A DNA stretch of 49,180 nt, taken from assembly GCA_020721865.1 (NCBI GenBank), contig DYLW01000017.1, forward strand, positions 1 through 49,180. The letters run 5' to 3'. How positions within the stretch are numbered: position 1 is the stretch's first letter; every line of letters begins with the position of its first letter. This DNA is from Leptospira biflexa. Its GTDB lineage: Bacteria > Spirochaetota > Leptospiria > Turneriellales > DYLW01. This document shows, piece by piece, positions 9,149 through 17,208 of the stretch. The notes beneath the pieces are model-generated. The model was not told the DNA's origin. It did not search any database and saw only the letters and a list, made by a program, of their open reading frames with translations. The position numbers and the translations under genes were made by a program.

Positions 9149-10069
9149 TCAGGGTTTTACGGAAGCTATAAATTCAAAGCGGTTTTTCCCCTTTGATTTT
9201 GCCAGATACAAGGCCTTATCCGCGTTTTCAATAATCGCAGACATGGCGGTGGAGTTTTCCGGTACCACAGAATGGATTCCAATGCTGATACTCACAAAAT
9301 CACGACCAGTGGACGGTGCATGGTGTATTTTCAATTCGGAGACATTTTCTAACATTTTACCTGCAATATGCTTGGCTCCGTTTAAATCTGTGGACGGAAG
9401 GATGCAGGCAAATTCTTCGCCCCCATACCGGGCACAGAAATCCCCCGGGCGGCACAGGGTTTTACTGATTGCACCGGCAATATTTCTGAGACAGGCATCA
9501 CCGGCGGGGTGGCCGTAATGATCATTGTATTTTTTAAAATTATCAATGTCAATCATGAGAAGGGATAAATATGTTTTTTCTCGGAGGCTCCTGCGCCATT
9601 CTTTTCTCATGGTATCATTGAATGCCCGCCGATTTGCAATCTCTGTGAGCTCATCAATTACAGACCAGCGTGCCAGCAAATCCCTTCGTTTCTTCAACTC
9701 CAGATGACTTTTCACCCGGAATTGAACCACTTTTGGATTAAAAGGCTTGGTAACATAATCAATGGCACCGAGTGCAAATCCATGGATCTGGTCCGCATCC
9801 TCTGTTTTGGATGTTATAAAAATGACCGGTATATCTCTCAATTCATCCGTTTTTTTAATTTTTTCAAGCAGGGAATATCCATCAATTCCTGGCATAATTA
9901 TGTCCAGCAAAATAATATCCGGTGGGTTTTCTGATTTTAGAATTGCCCACGCATTTTCTCCGCTGGTGGCGGTTTTGATATGATATTCATTTTCCATGGA
10001 TTGGGAAAGAATTTGAATATTTGTTTCACTGTCTTCAACAATCAGAATGGTTTCTTTCTCATTATCCAT
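9149..10069 (-). CDS. PleD-like response regulator with diguanylate cyclase (GGDEF) domain
   Basis: A 306-residue cytoplasmic signalling protein. Residues about 7-125 form a receiver domain with an acidic pocket (VEDSE), phospho-acceptor Asp in IILLDIIMPGIDGYS and the conserved Lys in YVTKPF. Residues about 140-305 form a GGDEF domain with the active GG(D/E)EF signature as ARYGGEEF, so it should make cyclic di-GMP from two GTP. An RxxD inhibitory site (RPGD) lies five residues before that motif, pointing to product feedback. No sensor kinase gene is adjacent, so it is an orphan regulator here. ATG 10069 has only a weak purine-rich leader. Confident family call; the output process is unknown. 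Confidence 0.95.
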   Translation of the reverse strand: MDNEKETILIVEDSETNIQILSQSMENEYHIKTATSGENAWAILKSENPPDIILLDIIMPGIDGYSLLEKIKKTDELRDIPVIFITSKTEDADQIHGFALGAIDYVTKPFNPKVVQFRVKSHLELKKRRDLLARWSVIDELTEIANRRAFNDTMRKEWRRSLREKTYLSLLMIDIDNFKKYNDHYGHPAGDACLRNIAGAISKTLCRPGDFCARYGGEEFACILPSTDLNGAKHIAGKMLENVSELKIHHAPSTGRDFVSISIGIHSVVPENSTAMSAIIENADKALYLAKSKGKNRFEFIASVKP

Positions 10070-10349
10070 TGTAATTTCTTTTATTTAATTGTAAAAATTG
10101 TAAACAAATAAGTATGATACTGATATGAACCGGAAAACCGAGGAAATATCCTCGGTGGGTTAACAATACCGTTGATTTCATTAAGACTTTCCATTAAGAC
10201 TGATTCTATTTGTCGATTAGCGTTGTCAAGAATTTTGGTGATATTCCGCACCTTTACCGGTTGTCCCTAAATCATTTTCTTTTACACTGCCCAGACAATC
10301 GTTTGGATCCAGAGTCTGCGATAAACCGACATCCATCTGTCCTGTCGAT

Positions 10350-10960
10350 AAAGTGGTTTACGTGCCGGCGAATGCCTTGTTGGCAGGAGGCTATTGTCAT
10401 TTTCTTTTAGCCATATATTTTTTTGATTATCCCAAAACAATTCATTAAAGTAATATACTAAAATGTGTGCCATTTTTCAATACAATTTTTTAGCGTCCTG
10501 CGATTGAATCCAGAGAATGCCCACCGACTGCGGGATATCCATGGACGTCCCGCAGTGCGAACCAAAGCCCCGCCATTAAAGCGTTTATCTCTTCACATAA
10601 TCTACCATAGGGAGAAATATTTATGGGACATCCGGATGTCTTTTTTTTGGGGGGGGGAAATCGCCCAAAGGCGTGGTTTTTGCGGGTTTTTGTTGACGGG
10701 ATAGGAGGTTCTGGCATGTAAGTTCTGTGGGATTGGGGATTAATCCGCTCAGAAAAATCCGTCTCCTTAAATAGCGTCCGGATATCCCTCGTGGCCGATG
10801 GGATAATTCCCCAAAATCAGCTTCACCGGATTCAGCACGGCCATCCGGCGGTGGGGAGTTTTGCTTGCTTTCGTGTGGCAAATTCTCGCATGGGAAAACC
10901 CATCGACCTCCTTAACTCCCTTTTGCCCAAGGCAGGAATTTAACGTAAATCCGATAATAT
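10350..10960 (-). pseudogene. glnS: decayed 3' half of glutaminyl-tRNA synthetase gene
   Basis: The minus strand carries scattered GlnRS segments in different frames. A first stretch reads GVKEVDGFSHARICHTKASK, then TPHRRMAVLNPVKLILGNYP (Met codon at 10842-10844), which matches the conserved APRRMAVLNPVKLVIxNYP junction into the anticodon-binding domains of GlnRS. After an in-frame stop the neighbouring frame gives RRRIFLSGLI, like the family's RxVPFSGEI. Then comes KDIRMSHKYF, like EVRLRxAYF, then GRPWIS, like the GxIHWVS region. A weak RHSPARKP at 10354-10377 may be the terminal RHSxxxKP. Several frameshifts and stops separate these pieces. The catalytic N-terminal half is absent upstream. 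The locus is dead. A functional glnS may or may not exist elsewhere. Confidence 0.7.
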
Positions 10961-10996
10961 TTTTATTGACATTCTGAATCCCCTGAGTATTCAATC

Positions 10997-11024
10997 TTGT
11001 TCTTGTTTTTTCAGAAAGTATAAA
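10997..11024 (+). promoter_or_regulatory. possible sigma70-type promoter
   Basis: TTGTTC at 10997-11002 and TATAAA at 11019-11024 are separated by 16 bases. The site lies about 70 bases upstream of the lipoprotein gene at 11093 and just beyond the glnS remnant. Judged by eye. Confidence 0.35.
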
Positions 11025-11092
11025 ACCATTATCGGTTTAGGATTTTTTATTTATGAAAAGAACGGGAAGGATAAAAATCACAAGGAGAAAAT

Positions 11093-11506
11093 ATGAAAAA
11101 AAGTTTGGCTATTGGTATTACTTTGCTTGCCGTTCTTGCGTTTTCCTGCGGCGGAGGAAAATATGGTGATGTAAAAAAGCTAATGAATGAAATGATTGGT
11201 GTTATGGATTCTTATTCCACATCCATAGCTGCAGCCCAGAATGCTGATGATGTGGTAAAGGCCATGGAAGCGTTTGGTGGAGCTATGATTAAAATGCAGC
11301 CGGAGATGGAAAAATTGAATGCCAAATATCCTGAGATGAAAGACAAAAAGGATGAAGTACCGGAAGAGCTCAAAGAAACTTTCAAGAAGTTAGAAGCATC
11401 CACACAGAAAATGGTGGAAGCAAGCGGACCGGTCATGGTTAAATATATGCAGGATCCAAAAGTAATGGAAGCTGCCAAAAAAATGAGCGAAGCCTTTTCA
11501 AAGTGA
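11093..11506 (+). CDS. small helical lipoprotein
   Basis: A 137-residue protein. Residues 1-19 are a signal peptide ending in LAFSC, so Cys19 should be lipidated, with a Gly-rich linker after it. The mature part is Lys, Glu and Met-rich and entirely helical (KLMNEMIGVMDSYSTSIAAA, MIKMQPEMEKLNAKYPEM), probably a helical hairpin or bundle. I do not recognise a named family. AAGGAG sits seven bases before ATG 11093. A good intrinsic terminator follows at 11524-11555, so the gene is probably a single, well-expressed transcription unit. Confidence 0.85.
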   Translation: MKKSLAIGITLLAVLAFSCGGGKYGDVKKLMNEMIGVMDSYSTSIAAAQNADDVVKAMEAFGGAMIKMQPEMEKLNAKYPEMKDKKDEVPEELKETFKKLEASTQKMVEASGPVMVKYMQDPKVMEAAKKMSEAFSK

Positions 11507-11523
11507 AAAACTGTGTTGACCAT

Positions 11524-11555
11524 AAAAAAGGAATCCATTCCGGGTTCCTTTTTTT
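11524..11555 (+). terminator. intrinsic terminator after lipoprotein gene
   Basis: The stem AAAAAAGGAATCC pairs with GGGTTCCTTTTTT (one G-U pair) around a five-base loop and runs straight into a T tract, immediately after the small lipoprotein gene. Confidence 0.85.
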
Positions 11556-11570
11556 AGCTATCGGGGAGAA

Positions 11571-12317
11571 GTGAGAAAAGACAAATTAATATATTTCATC
11601 AGCATGGGCATTATGCTTCTGTTTTCCTGTGTTTCCATGAAAGAGAAAGCACCGGAGTTTACCGTGGCCGATTATGATGCTATGGAATGGAGGGAAAAGA
11701 AACAATATGTGGAAACAATCCGCCAGAGTGAACCGGATGCGGTAAATGCGGCCATTCTGGAAAAAGCAATCATTGACCCGGAAATTCTGGTGGTGGAAGC
11801 ATTTTTAATTGCGGTGAAAGCCAATCGTTACCAGTCTTACAAAGAAGATATGATCCATTTTCTGGATCACCCCAATCCCTTTATCCGATGGCGGGCACTT
11901 TGTGCTTTGCAGGAACTGGAAACAAGCCCGCAAGATCTGGAAGCCATTGTGAAGACTTTTAATGACAAGGAATGGCTTGTTCGCGAAGAAGCCTTTAGTC
12001 TGGTGAAAAAATTCCCGGAAGAAAAAAAGGCAAAAAAATATTATCTGACTATTCTTCTCCATCTGAATGAAAACAATCCCGATGTTTTATCATCCGTAAT
12101 AAAGACCCTGAAATGGTATGAGGATGAGCGAACTTATTCTTATCTTATGCAACGATCCTATCACGCAAAAGATGAGATGGTTTTGATAGTCATTATCCAG
12201 GAGCTTGCGGAGTTTAATTCCAAATCTGCGGAAAAGCGACTTCAGGTATTGCATAATTCTCATCCCAGCCTAATTGTCCGCAACGAAGCCGGAAGGCTGC
12301 TGGATAAATATTTTTGA
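11571..12317 (+). CDS. HEAT-repeat lipoprotein
   Basis: A 248-residue protein starting with GTG 11571, preceded by GGGGA at the right distance. Residues 1-20 form a signal peptide with lipobox LLFSC. The mature region is built of paired helices of about 30-35 residues with the HEAT/armadillo-like pattern: PNPFIRWRALCALQEL, DKEWLVREEAFSLVKKF, NNPDVLSSVIKTLKWY and HPSLIVRNEAGRLL. Such proteins usually serve as periplasmic protein-binding scaffolds. Its partner is unknown. It lies 65 bases after the preceding lipoprotein gene, with a terminator between them, so read-through may be limited. It is tail-to-tail with the DUF4159 gene, one base apart. Confidence 0.85.
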   Translation: MRKDKLIYFISMGIMLLFSCVSMKEKAPEFTVADYDAMEWREKKQYVETIRQSEPDAVNAAILEKAIIDPEILVVEAFLIAVKANRYQSYKEDMIHFLDHPNPFIRWRALCALQELETSPQDLEAIVKTFNDKEWLVREEAFSLVKKFPEEKKAKKYYLTILLHLNENNPDVLSSVIKTLKWYEDERTYSYLMQRSYHAKDEMVLIVIIQELAEFNSKSAEKRLQVLHNSHPSLIVRNEAGRLLDKYF

Positions 12318-12318
12318 T

Positions 12319-13020
12319 TCAGTATTCCACCGCATAATTCAGGGCATAATAAAGAATGTTGGTTCCCATTTGCAGTGCCAGCTCCCTTTTTTCCGGGCCG
12401 TCGTTATGGATGTCCGGATCTTCCCAGCCATCTCCCAAGTCTGTATTGTGGGCATAGATAATTTTTAAAACTCCGTCCAGAAAGATTCCATAGGCAACAG
12501 ATTTTCCGCCGTCATGGACGTGGATTTTGGGAAATCCCTTTTTCATGGGATACGGGTAACGGAATATCCTGTGGGTGGGGGGTATTTCCCGGAGAGGATT
12601 TTGGGGATACAGGGAATTCAGCTCTCTTCTGATATCTTTATCCATCCCGTAATTATCGTCTGCGAAAAGGAATCCTCCGGAATCCAGAAATTTTCTCAGA
12701 TTTTCCTTCTCCAGTGCGGAGAGAGAAAAATTCCCATGACCCGTGAAATAGATGATGGCTGCCCGGCGGTATGAGTTATCCGCAAAAGAGACAACAATTT
12801 CTTTATCCGCAATATGGAAATGCGTTTTATTCTTAAAATACCGGATTAAATTGGGGAGGCTGGATGGGTTGGAATACCAGTCTCCTCCGCTATGATACTG
12901 CAAGCGTCCGATGTAAATCTGGTTGTCCACGGAATTCGCACGGAGGCAAAAGGCAATAATAAAACCGGATACCAGAAAGAGGACAAATGGGAGGGAGAGA
13001 AAAGAAATGTACTTATTCAT
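12319..13020 (-). CDS. DUF4159 domain protein
   Basis: A 233-residue protein with an N-terminal hydrophobic anchor or signal (SFLSLPFVLFLVSGFIIAFC). The rest matches DUF4159: an opening IGRLQYHSGGDWYSNPSSL, a core AAIIYFTGHGNFSLS, then LRKFLDSGGFLFADD and a RELNSLYP...HRIFR block. The fold is glutamine-amidotransferase-like but apparently non-enzymatic. The start at 13020 is chosen because it opens the hydrophobic segment and overlaps the stop of the upstream ArsA-type gene by eight bases. The longer frame to 13155 would lie inside that gene. The three-gene order ArsA-ArsA-DUF4159 suggests a joint function at the membrane, not characterised as far as I know. Confidence 0.85.
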   Translation of the reverse strand: MNKYISFLSLPFVLFLVSGFIIAFCLRANSVDNQIYIGRLQYHSGGDWYSNPSSLPNLIRYFKNKTHFHIADKEIVVSFADNSYRRAAIIYFTGHGNFSLSALEKENLRKFLDSGGFLFADDNYGMDKDIRRELNSLYPQNPLREIPPTHRIFRYPYPMKKGFPKIHVHDGGKSVAYGIFLDGVLKIIYAHNTDLGDGWEDPDIHNDGPEKRELALQMGTNILYYALNYAVEY

Positions 13021-14116
13021 TGTTGTGCAGGTATCGGATGATATTCTCAATCCCTTCAATGGAATGGATTTCCTTGCTCTCAAAAGGAATTTCCACATGG
13101 TAAAATTCGCTGGAAATATCCCTGTTGTTTTGGATAAAATCGTCCAGATCTGCAATCAGATTCCGGTGCATCCGGGATACTTTCCGGATGTTTTCATAAT
13201 TCTGTTCCAGCTTTTTTTTTGTCTCCGGCTCCGTGGCTCCCCATTCCGGGAAAGAAATGTCCCCCGGTGTGGAGATGACACGGTTGATAATAATTCCATT
13301 GGCCGGGAGTTTTCTATTTTTCAGCTCTTCAAAGAAAAATTTAGCCTCCGCGACCGCCACCGGATTAGGGGTAGTCACCACAATAAATCCGGTTTGCGGA
13401 GAATGGAGCATTTCAATAATCTGTCCGCTGCGTTTTTTCAGTTCCTCCACAATGCCGTCGATGTGGGTGAGAAATGCAGCGATAATGTCCAGAGCTTCCA
13501 TCCCCACAAAACGTGCCAGTCCTTTCAGGATCACCTGGCTGCCAAAGCTAAACAATTTAAGAGCCAGGTGGTCAGAGCCGGAGTACAGCCGGATGAGCAA
13601 GCGGGTGATCTGGTTGTCAAACACATCGAATATTTTCTGAGGAGCAGAGAGAAAATCCAAGGCATGCACCGCCGGCGGCGTATCCAGCACAATAAAATCA
13701 TATTCCTGGGATTGTTCCATTTCATAGAGTTTCTGCAGTGCTGCAAATTCATGCGTCCCGGGCAGGCTGGTGGAAAAAGCACGGTATGCAGGATTCTCCA
13801 CCAATTCCTGGAATTCTATGGGTGGAAGTTCTTTTTCCATTAGCCTGTCAAATGTAGTTTTCATATCCAGCATGAGAGCACTCATGGAGCCTTTTGCGGA
13901 AGCCGGAAGCGGGACTTTTTTTTCTTCAACCGTAATGTCATCAATCCCCAAAGCATCCGCAAGGCGTTTGGCCGGATCAATGGTGAGCACCAGAGAGCGT
14001 TTCCCCAAGAATGCCGCCCGCAGGGCAATGGCCGCAGAAAGCGTGGTTTTCCCCACCCCCCCGCTTCCGATGTTAATCAGGATTCTTTTTGTTTGGATAA
14101 TTTCATCTATGGTCAC
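13013..14116 (-). CDS. ArsA-family ATPase (second of a tandem pair)
   Basis: A 367-residue P-loop ATPase of the ArsA/Get3 type. It has the deviant Walker A SGGVGKTT near residues 18-26, a TIDPAKRLADALG switch I-like segment typical of ArsA proteins near 45-57, and VLDTPPAVHALDFL (switch II) near 148. No signal peptide, hence cytoplasmic. The Cys triad of true arsenite pumps is not apparent and no arsB or arsR is nearby, so arsenite export is unlikely. Targeting or maturation of membrane-associated proteins is a better guess. It overlaps the upstream ArsA-like gene by 14 bases and the downstream DUF4159 gene by eight, so the three are almost certainly one operon. Confidence 0.9.
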   Translation of the reverse strand: MTIDEIIQTKRILINIGSGGVGKTTLSAAIALRAAFLGKRSLVLTIDPAKRLADALGIDDITVEEKKVPLPASAKGSMSALMLDMKTTFDRLMEKELPPIEFQELVENPAYRAFSTSLPGTHEFAALQKLYEMEQSQEYDFIVLDTPPAVHALDFLSAPQKIFDVFDNQITRLLIRLYSGSDHLALKLFSFGSQVILKGLARFVGMEALDIIAAFLTHIDGIVEELKKRSGQIIEMLHSPQTGFIVVTTPNPVAVAEAKFFFEELKNRKLPANGIIINRVISTPGDISFPEWGATEPETKKKLEQNYENIRKVSRMHRNLIADLDDFIQNNRDISSEFYHVEIPFESKEIHSIEGIENIIRYLHNNE

Positions 14117-15044
14117 TGGCCACCTCCGGAGCGGTCAGAAAATCCGCAATTTGTTCCAGTTGCTCAAGCCCAAAATTTTCCGAATAAATGAATGGAACAC
14201 AGGGAATCCCGCCGGATATTTCTGCGGAGACGGACAAGAAATAATTCCGGTGCAGAGATGACCTTTCCAGAGTGAAATCTGCGGACGATTTTATGGGAAC
14301 CGGAATATCCCCCATGCGGGAAAGGGTTTCTCTCTGGGAGTCATCACAAACCGGTCCGATGAAGGAGTTGAAAAACAGAAATCCAAACGGCATGTTTAAT
14401 TCACGGATGATGGTCTCCCGGAGTTCCAGAGATTCCTTCACGGGTAATTCTTCCGGAATGGTAATAATTCCAATGGATGTACGCCTGGGGTCAGTCAGAA
14501 GATCATACAGTTTTTTTTCTTCATCGGCCAAGGGGCCCCGGCTCAGAACCCGCAGAATGGTAATGGGGAACTGGAGCAGAGAAATCCCATGGCCGGTGGC
14601 AGGAGCATCCACAATGATGGTGTCATACAGCGGTTTTCCGGCGGAGTCCTTCTGGTTTTCATGATAACGGATTTTTCCCAGAGTCAGGAGTTCATTTAAT
14701 CCGGGGAAACCTCCCAGAAATTTCGCCACGAATTTATTTTCAAATATTGTTTTGTACAGAAGCCGGGATTTGAGAATCATAACTCCATATTCCCGCATGG
14801 CTTCTCTGGGTAGAATGTGTACGGAAAAAAGATTATTCTTCAGCTCTCCAATTTCTCCATCGGCGATTTTTTTGCCAAAGAACGAAGGTATCTTTGGCTG
14901 TGTATTGATTTCACAGAGAAGGACTTTTTTCCCCATCCTGGACAGTGCAATACCCAGAGCCGCAGAAAGCGTAGTTTTCCCCACCCCCCCCTTTCCGGTT
15001 AGAATGATGAGGCGTTTTTCCTGGAGTCGGGAAAGGGTGGACAT
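14103..15044 (-). CDS. ArsA-family ATPase (first of a tandem pair)
   Basis: A 313-residue ArsA/MinD-superfamily ATPase with the deviant Walker A GKGGVGKTT near residues 17-25, an EINTQPKIPSFFGK switch I region and IIVDAPATGHGISLL as switch II near 145-159. It is shorter and clearly diverged from the following copy (DAPATGH against DTPPAVH), so the two may form a heterodimer, as the two halves of true ArsA do within one chain. This gene leads the operon. The 85 bases separating it from the outer-membrane barrel gene behind it (15130) probably hold its promoter, since all three downstream genes overlap. Confidence 0.9.
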   Translation of the reverse strand: MSTLSRLQEKRLIILTGKGGVGKTTLSAALGIALSRMGKKVLLCEINTQPKIPSFFGKKIADGEIGELKNNLFSVHILPREAMREYGVMILKSRLLYKTIFENKFVAKFLGGFPGLNELLTLGKIRYHENQKDSAGKPLYDTIIVDAPATGHGISLLQFPITILRVLSRGPLADEEKKLYDLLTDPRRTSIGIITIPEELPVKESLELRETIIRELNMPFGFLFFNSFIGPVCDDSQRETLSRMGDIPVPIKSSADFTLERSSLHRNYFLSVSAEISGGIPCVPFIYSENFGLEQLEQIADFLTAPEVASDHR

Positions 15045-15129
15045 TGGTTCACTAAGAAAATCCCCCGGACGGCGTCAATGAATATGGGGGCAGATTGTAT
15101 GGGTTGGTGGCATCACTTACTCCTGCCCT

Positions 15130-16494
15130 TTAAAAATACCAGCGGATCATGGCCAGGATTTCCGTCTCCATGGAAGAGAAATCATTCTCTTTTCCAGATT
15201 TAAAATCGACTGGATGGCGGTAGGAAAAGACCGCGTTTGCGTTATCTCCCAGGCTCCCGGTAATGGACGGATTCAGGTATGTGGCATTTCCCTCAATGTC
15301 ATATAACAGAATGAAGTCCAGAGTCAGAACCGGGGTTGCATCCATCCCCAGGCCGATGTTGAAAAACCAGGGATTATGGGTGACCCATCGCCCGGCTGTG
15401 GCATAGAAAGCAGCATCATCTGCGGACGTTCCCGGAGTGAGGATTTCCAGATTCCGCAGGGGTTCCAGCTCCGGAATTTCGCGAATGTTGGATCCGTTAT
15501 AGAGGACTTCCATGTTCGTCCGGAGTTTCCCCCAAAAAGCATAACCAAACCCCGCCACCCCGGTATGGACATCTCTGTGCGGGGCTTTGATTTCCATGGG
15601 GATTCCGGTTACCGGGTCCTCTATCCGCATGCTGACCGATTTATTCCGGCGGTAGAGATACGCCAACCGGAACGATGCACCCAGTGCAGTCACATTCAAA
15701 TCCCCTCCGGCAACATAGGAAGAATAGTGCGTTCCGGCGGTGTAAAAGAAGTCCGTGGAATCCAGAGTAATTTTATGCCGGAAAAGAAAGTTCACATCCT
15801 CTGCGTTCATTTTATCCGCCCCGCCGCCCTGACGCCGCAGCGGAATCACTGCAAATTCCAGATAATTGAATTGTCCGGTGAAATACTGGGCCAGAATTCC
15901 ATCCACCCCGGGCTGGTCTTCCATGTCATAAAGAAACGGGCCGGAGGGAGTGATCAGATCCAGGGGGTTGACCAGACGGGACTGTCCCCAGGAATCTGCA
16001 AACCGCCCCATTTTCACAATCAGCTTTTGGGATTCATAGGCAATGGTTGCCCGGTGCACGCTCTCCCGTGCCAGGTATTCTCTGGATGGGGAATCCTTCT
16101 CCAGGGACAGGGCACGGTTGCGGACCATGGAACGCCAGTAGAGATCAAACTCCGGAGAGTCCGTATAGTTGGCGATAATGAAATCCGTATCCGCAGAAAA
16201 ATCCGCTTTCAGTTTTTCATGGGAAAGAGCCATTCCCAGACGGGCACGGTAGTGGGAGGAGACCATTTTTTTCTCATCGGAAATAATGCCATGGGCCATG
16301 TTCCGGAAAAATCCATAAAGGATGAATTCCCCCGGTTCACCGGCAGAATCCATTTCCTCATCCGGCATACTGTTTTCCGGTAATTCACTCCCCCCGCTTT
16401 CTTCGGTGACGGCATCATCCTGCGGGAAAATTCCGGAGGATGCGGAAAAGGATGATAGAAGCAGCACAAAAATAAACGGGGTAATTTTCTTCAT
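15130..16494 (-). CDS. outer-membrane beta-barrel protein of the Lol-like operon
   Basis: A 454-residue exported protein. Residues 1-25 are a signal peptide (MKKITPFIFVLLLSSFSASS...), followed by an acidic Ser/Glu/Pro linker to about residue 55. The remainder is amphipathic strand after strand, ending in MIRWYF with C-terminal Phe, the usual outer-membrane insertion signal. The block GRFADSWGQSRLVNPLDLIT near 165-185 recalls DUF1302-like porins that accompany LolA-like and RND export systems (there W-G-x-S-x-x-x-N/P-L-D). Its ATG overlaps the TGA of the ATPase gene (ATGA), placing it as the last gene of a five-gene system. It is likely the outer-membrane outlet or receiver. The cargo is unknown. 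Confidence 0.8.
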   Translation of the reverse strand: MKKITPFIFVLLLSSFSASSGIFPQDDAVTEESGGSELPENSMPDEEMDSAGEPGEFILYGFFRNMAHGIISDEKKMVSSHYRARLGMALSHEKLKADFSADTDFIIANYTDSPEFDLYWRSMVRNRALSLEKDSPSREYLARESVHRATIAYESQKLIVKMGRFADSWGQSRLVNPLDLITPSGPFLYDMEDQPGVDGILAQYFTGQFNYLEFAVIPLRRQGGGADKMNAEDVNFLFRHKITLDSTDFFYTAGTHYSSYVAGGDLNVTALGASFRLAYLYRRNKSVSMRIEDPVTGIPMEIKAPHRDVHTGVAGFGYAFWGKLRTNMEVLYNGSNIREIPELEPLRNLEILTPGTSADDAAFYATAGRWVTHNPWFFNIGLGMDATPVLTLDFILLYDIEGNATYLNPSITGSLGDNANAVFSYRHPVDFKSGKENDFSSMETEILAMIRWYF

Positions 16495-17195
16495 GCTTTT
16501 TTTCTCCCACCGCCCGATTTTTTCTCTTCCTGAATCTGCCCATCGGTCATGCGGATAATTCTTTTTGCCCTTCCCATTATTCTGGGGTCATGGGTGGAAA
16601 ACAGGAAAGTGGTTTTTCTTTTCTGCTGCATCTCCGCCATGATGTCCAGAAGCCGGAAAGCGGAGTCACTGTCCAGATTTGCCGTGGGTTCATCCGCCAG
16701 AACAATGTCCGGATTGGTGACCAGTGCCCGGGCCACAGCCACTCGCTGCTGCTGGCCGCCGGAAAGCTCACGGGGAAAGCGGTGGAGTAAATCCTCCATT
16801 TCCATTTCCGCAAAAAGATGGGCGGATCGTTCCCTCCGTTCCTGGCTGGGGATATTTTGCAGCATCAGAATGTACTCCACATTTTCCAGAGCGGTCAGAA
16901 CCGGAATCAGGTTGTATGCCTGGAATACAAAACCGATGTGATGGAGCCGGAAATCGGAAAGTTCATTTTTTTTCATGCCCGTATATGTCCGTCCATTCAT
17001 CAGAATCTGGCCTTCCGTGGGAACATCCAGACCGCCCAATAAATTCAGCAGAGTGGTTTTTCCCGAACCGGACGGCCCCGTGAGTGCGGTAAATTCTCCG
17101 GGCTGGATTTCCAGGGAAACTCCCCGGAGAGCGGGGACAGTCACATCGCCCGTTGTAAAATTCTTCTTAACATTTTGGGTGACCACAAGTGCCAT
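16491..17195 (-). CDS. LolD/MacB-type ABC transporter ATPase
   Basis: A 234-residue ABC ATPase. It has Walker A GPSGSGKTT near residue 38, Q-loop VFQAYNLIPVLTALENV, signature LSGGQQQRVAVARAL and Walker B IVLADEPTANLD, with FSTHDP as the H-loop. The LolD subclass is supported by the NLIPVLTALENV segment and the adjacent FtsX-type permeases. The start at 17195 is favoured by an AAGGAGG five bases upstream. The longer frame to 17219 would overlap the permease gene and lacks a site. It energises the two permeases encoded upstream. The operon order is LolA-like, permease, permease, ATPase, barrel. Confidence 0.95.
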   Translation of the reverse strand: MALVVTQNVKKNFTTGDVTVPALRGVSLEIQPGEFTALTGPSGSGKTTLLNLLGGLDVPTEGQILMNGRTYTGMKKNELSDFRLHHIGFVFQAYNLIPVLTALENVEYILMLQNIPSQERRERSAHLFAEMEMEDLLHRFPRELSGGQQQRVAVARALVTNPDIVLADEPTANLDSDSAFRLLDIMAEMQQKRKTTFLFSTHDPRIMGRAKRIIRMTDGQIQEEKKSGGGRKKA

Positions 17196-17208
17196 GCTAA
17201 CCTCCTTT

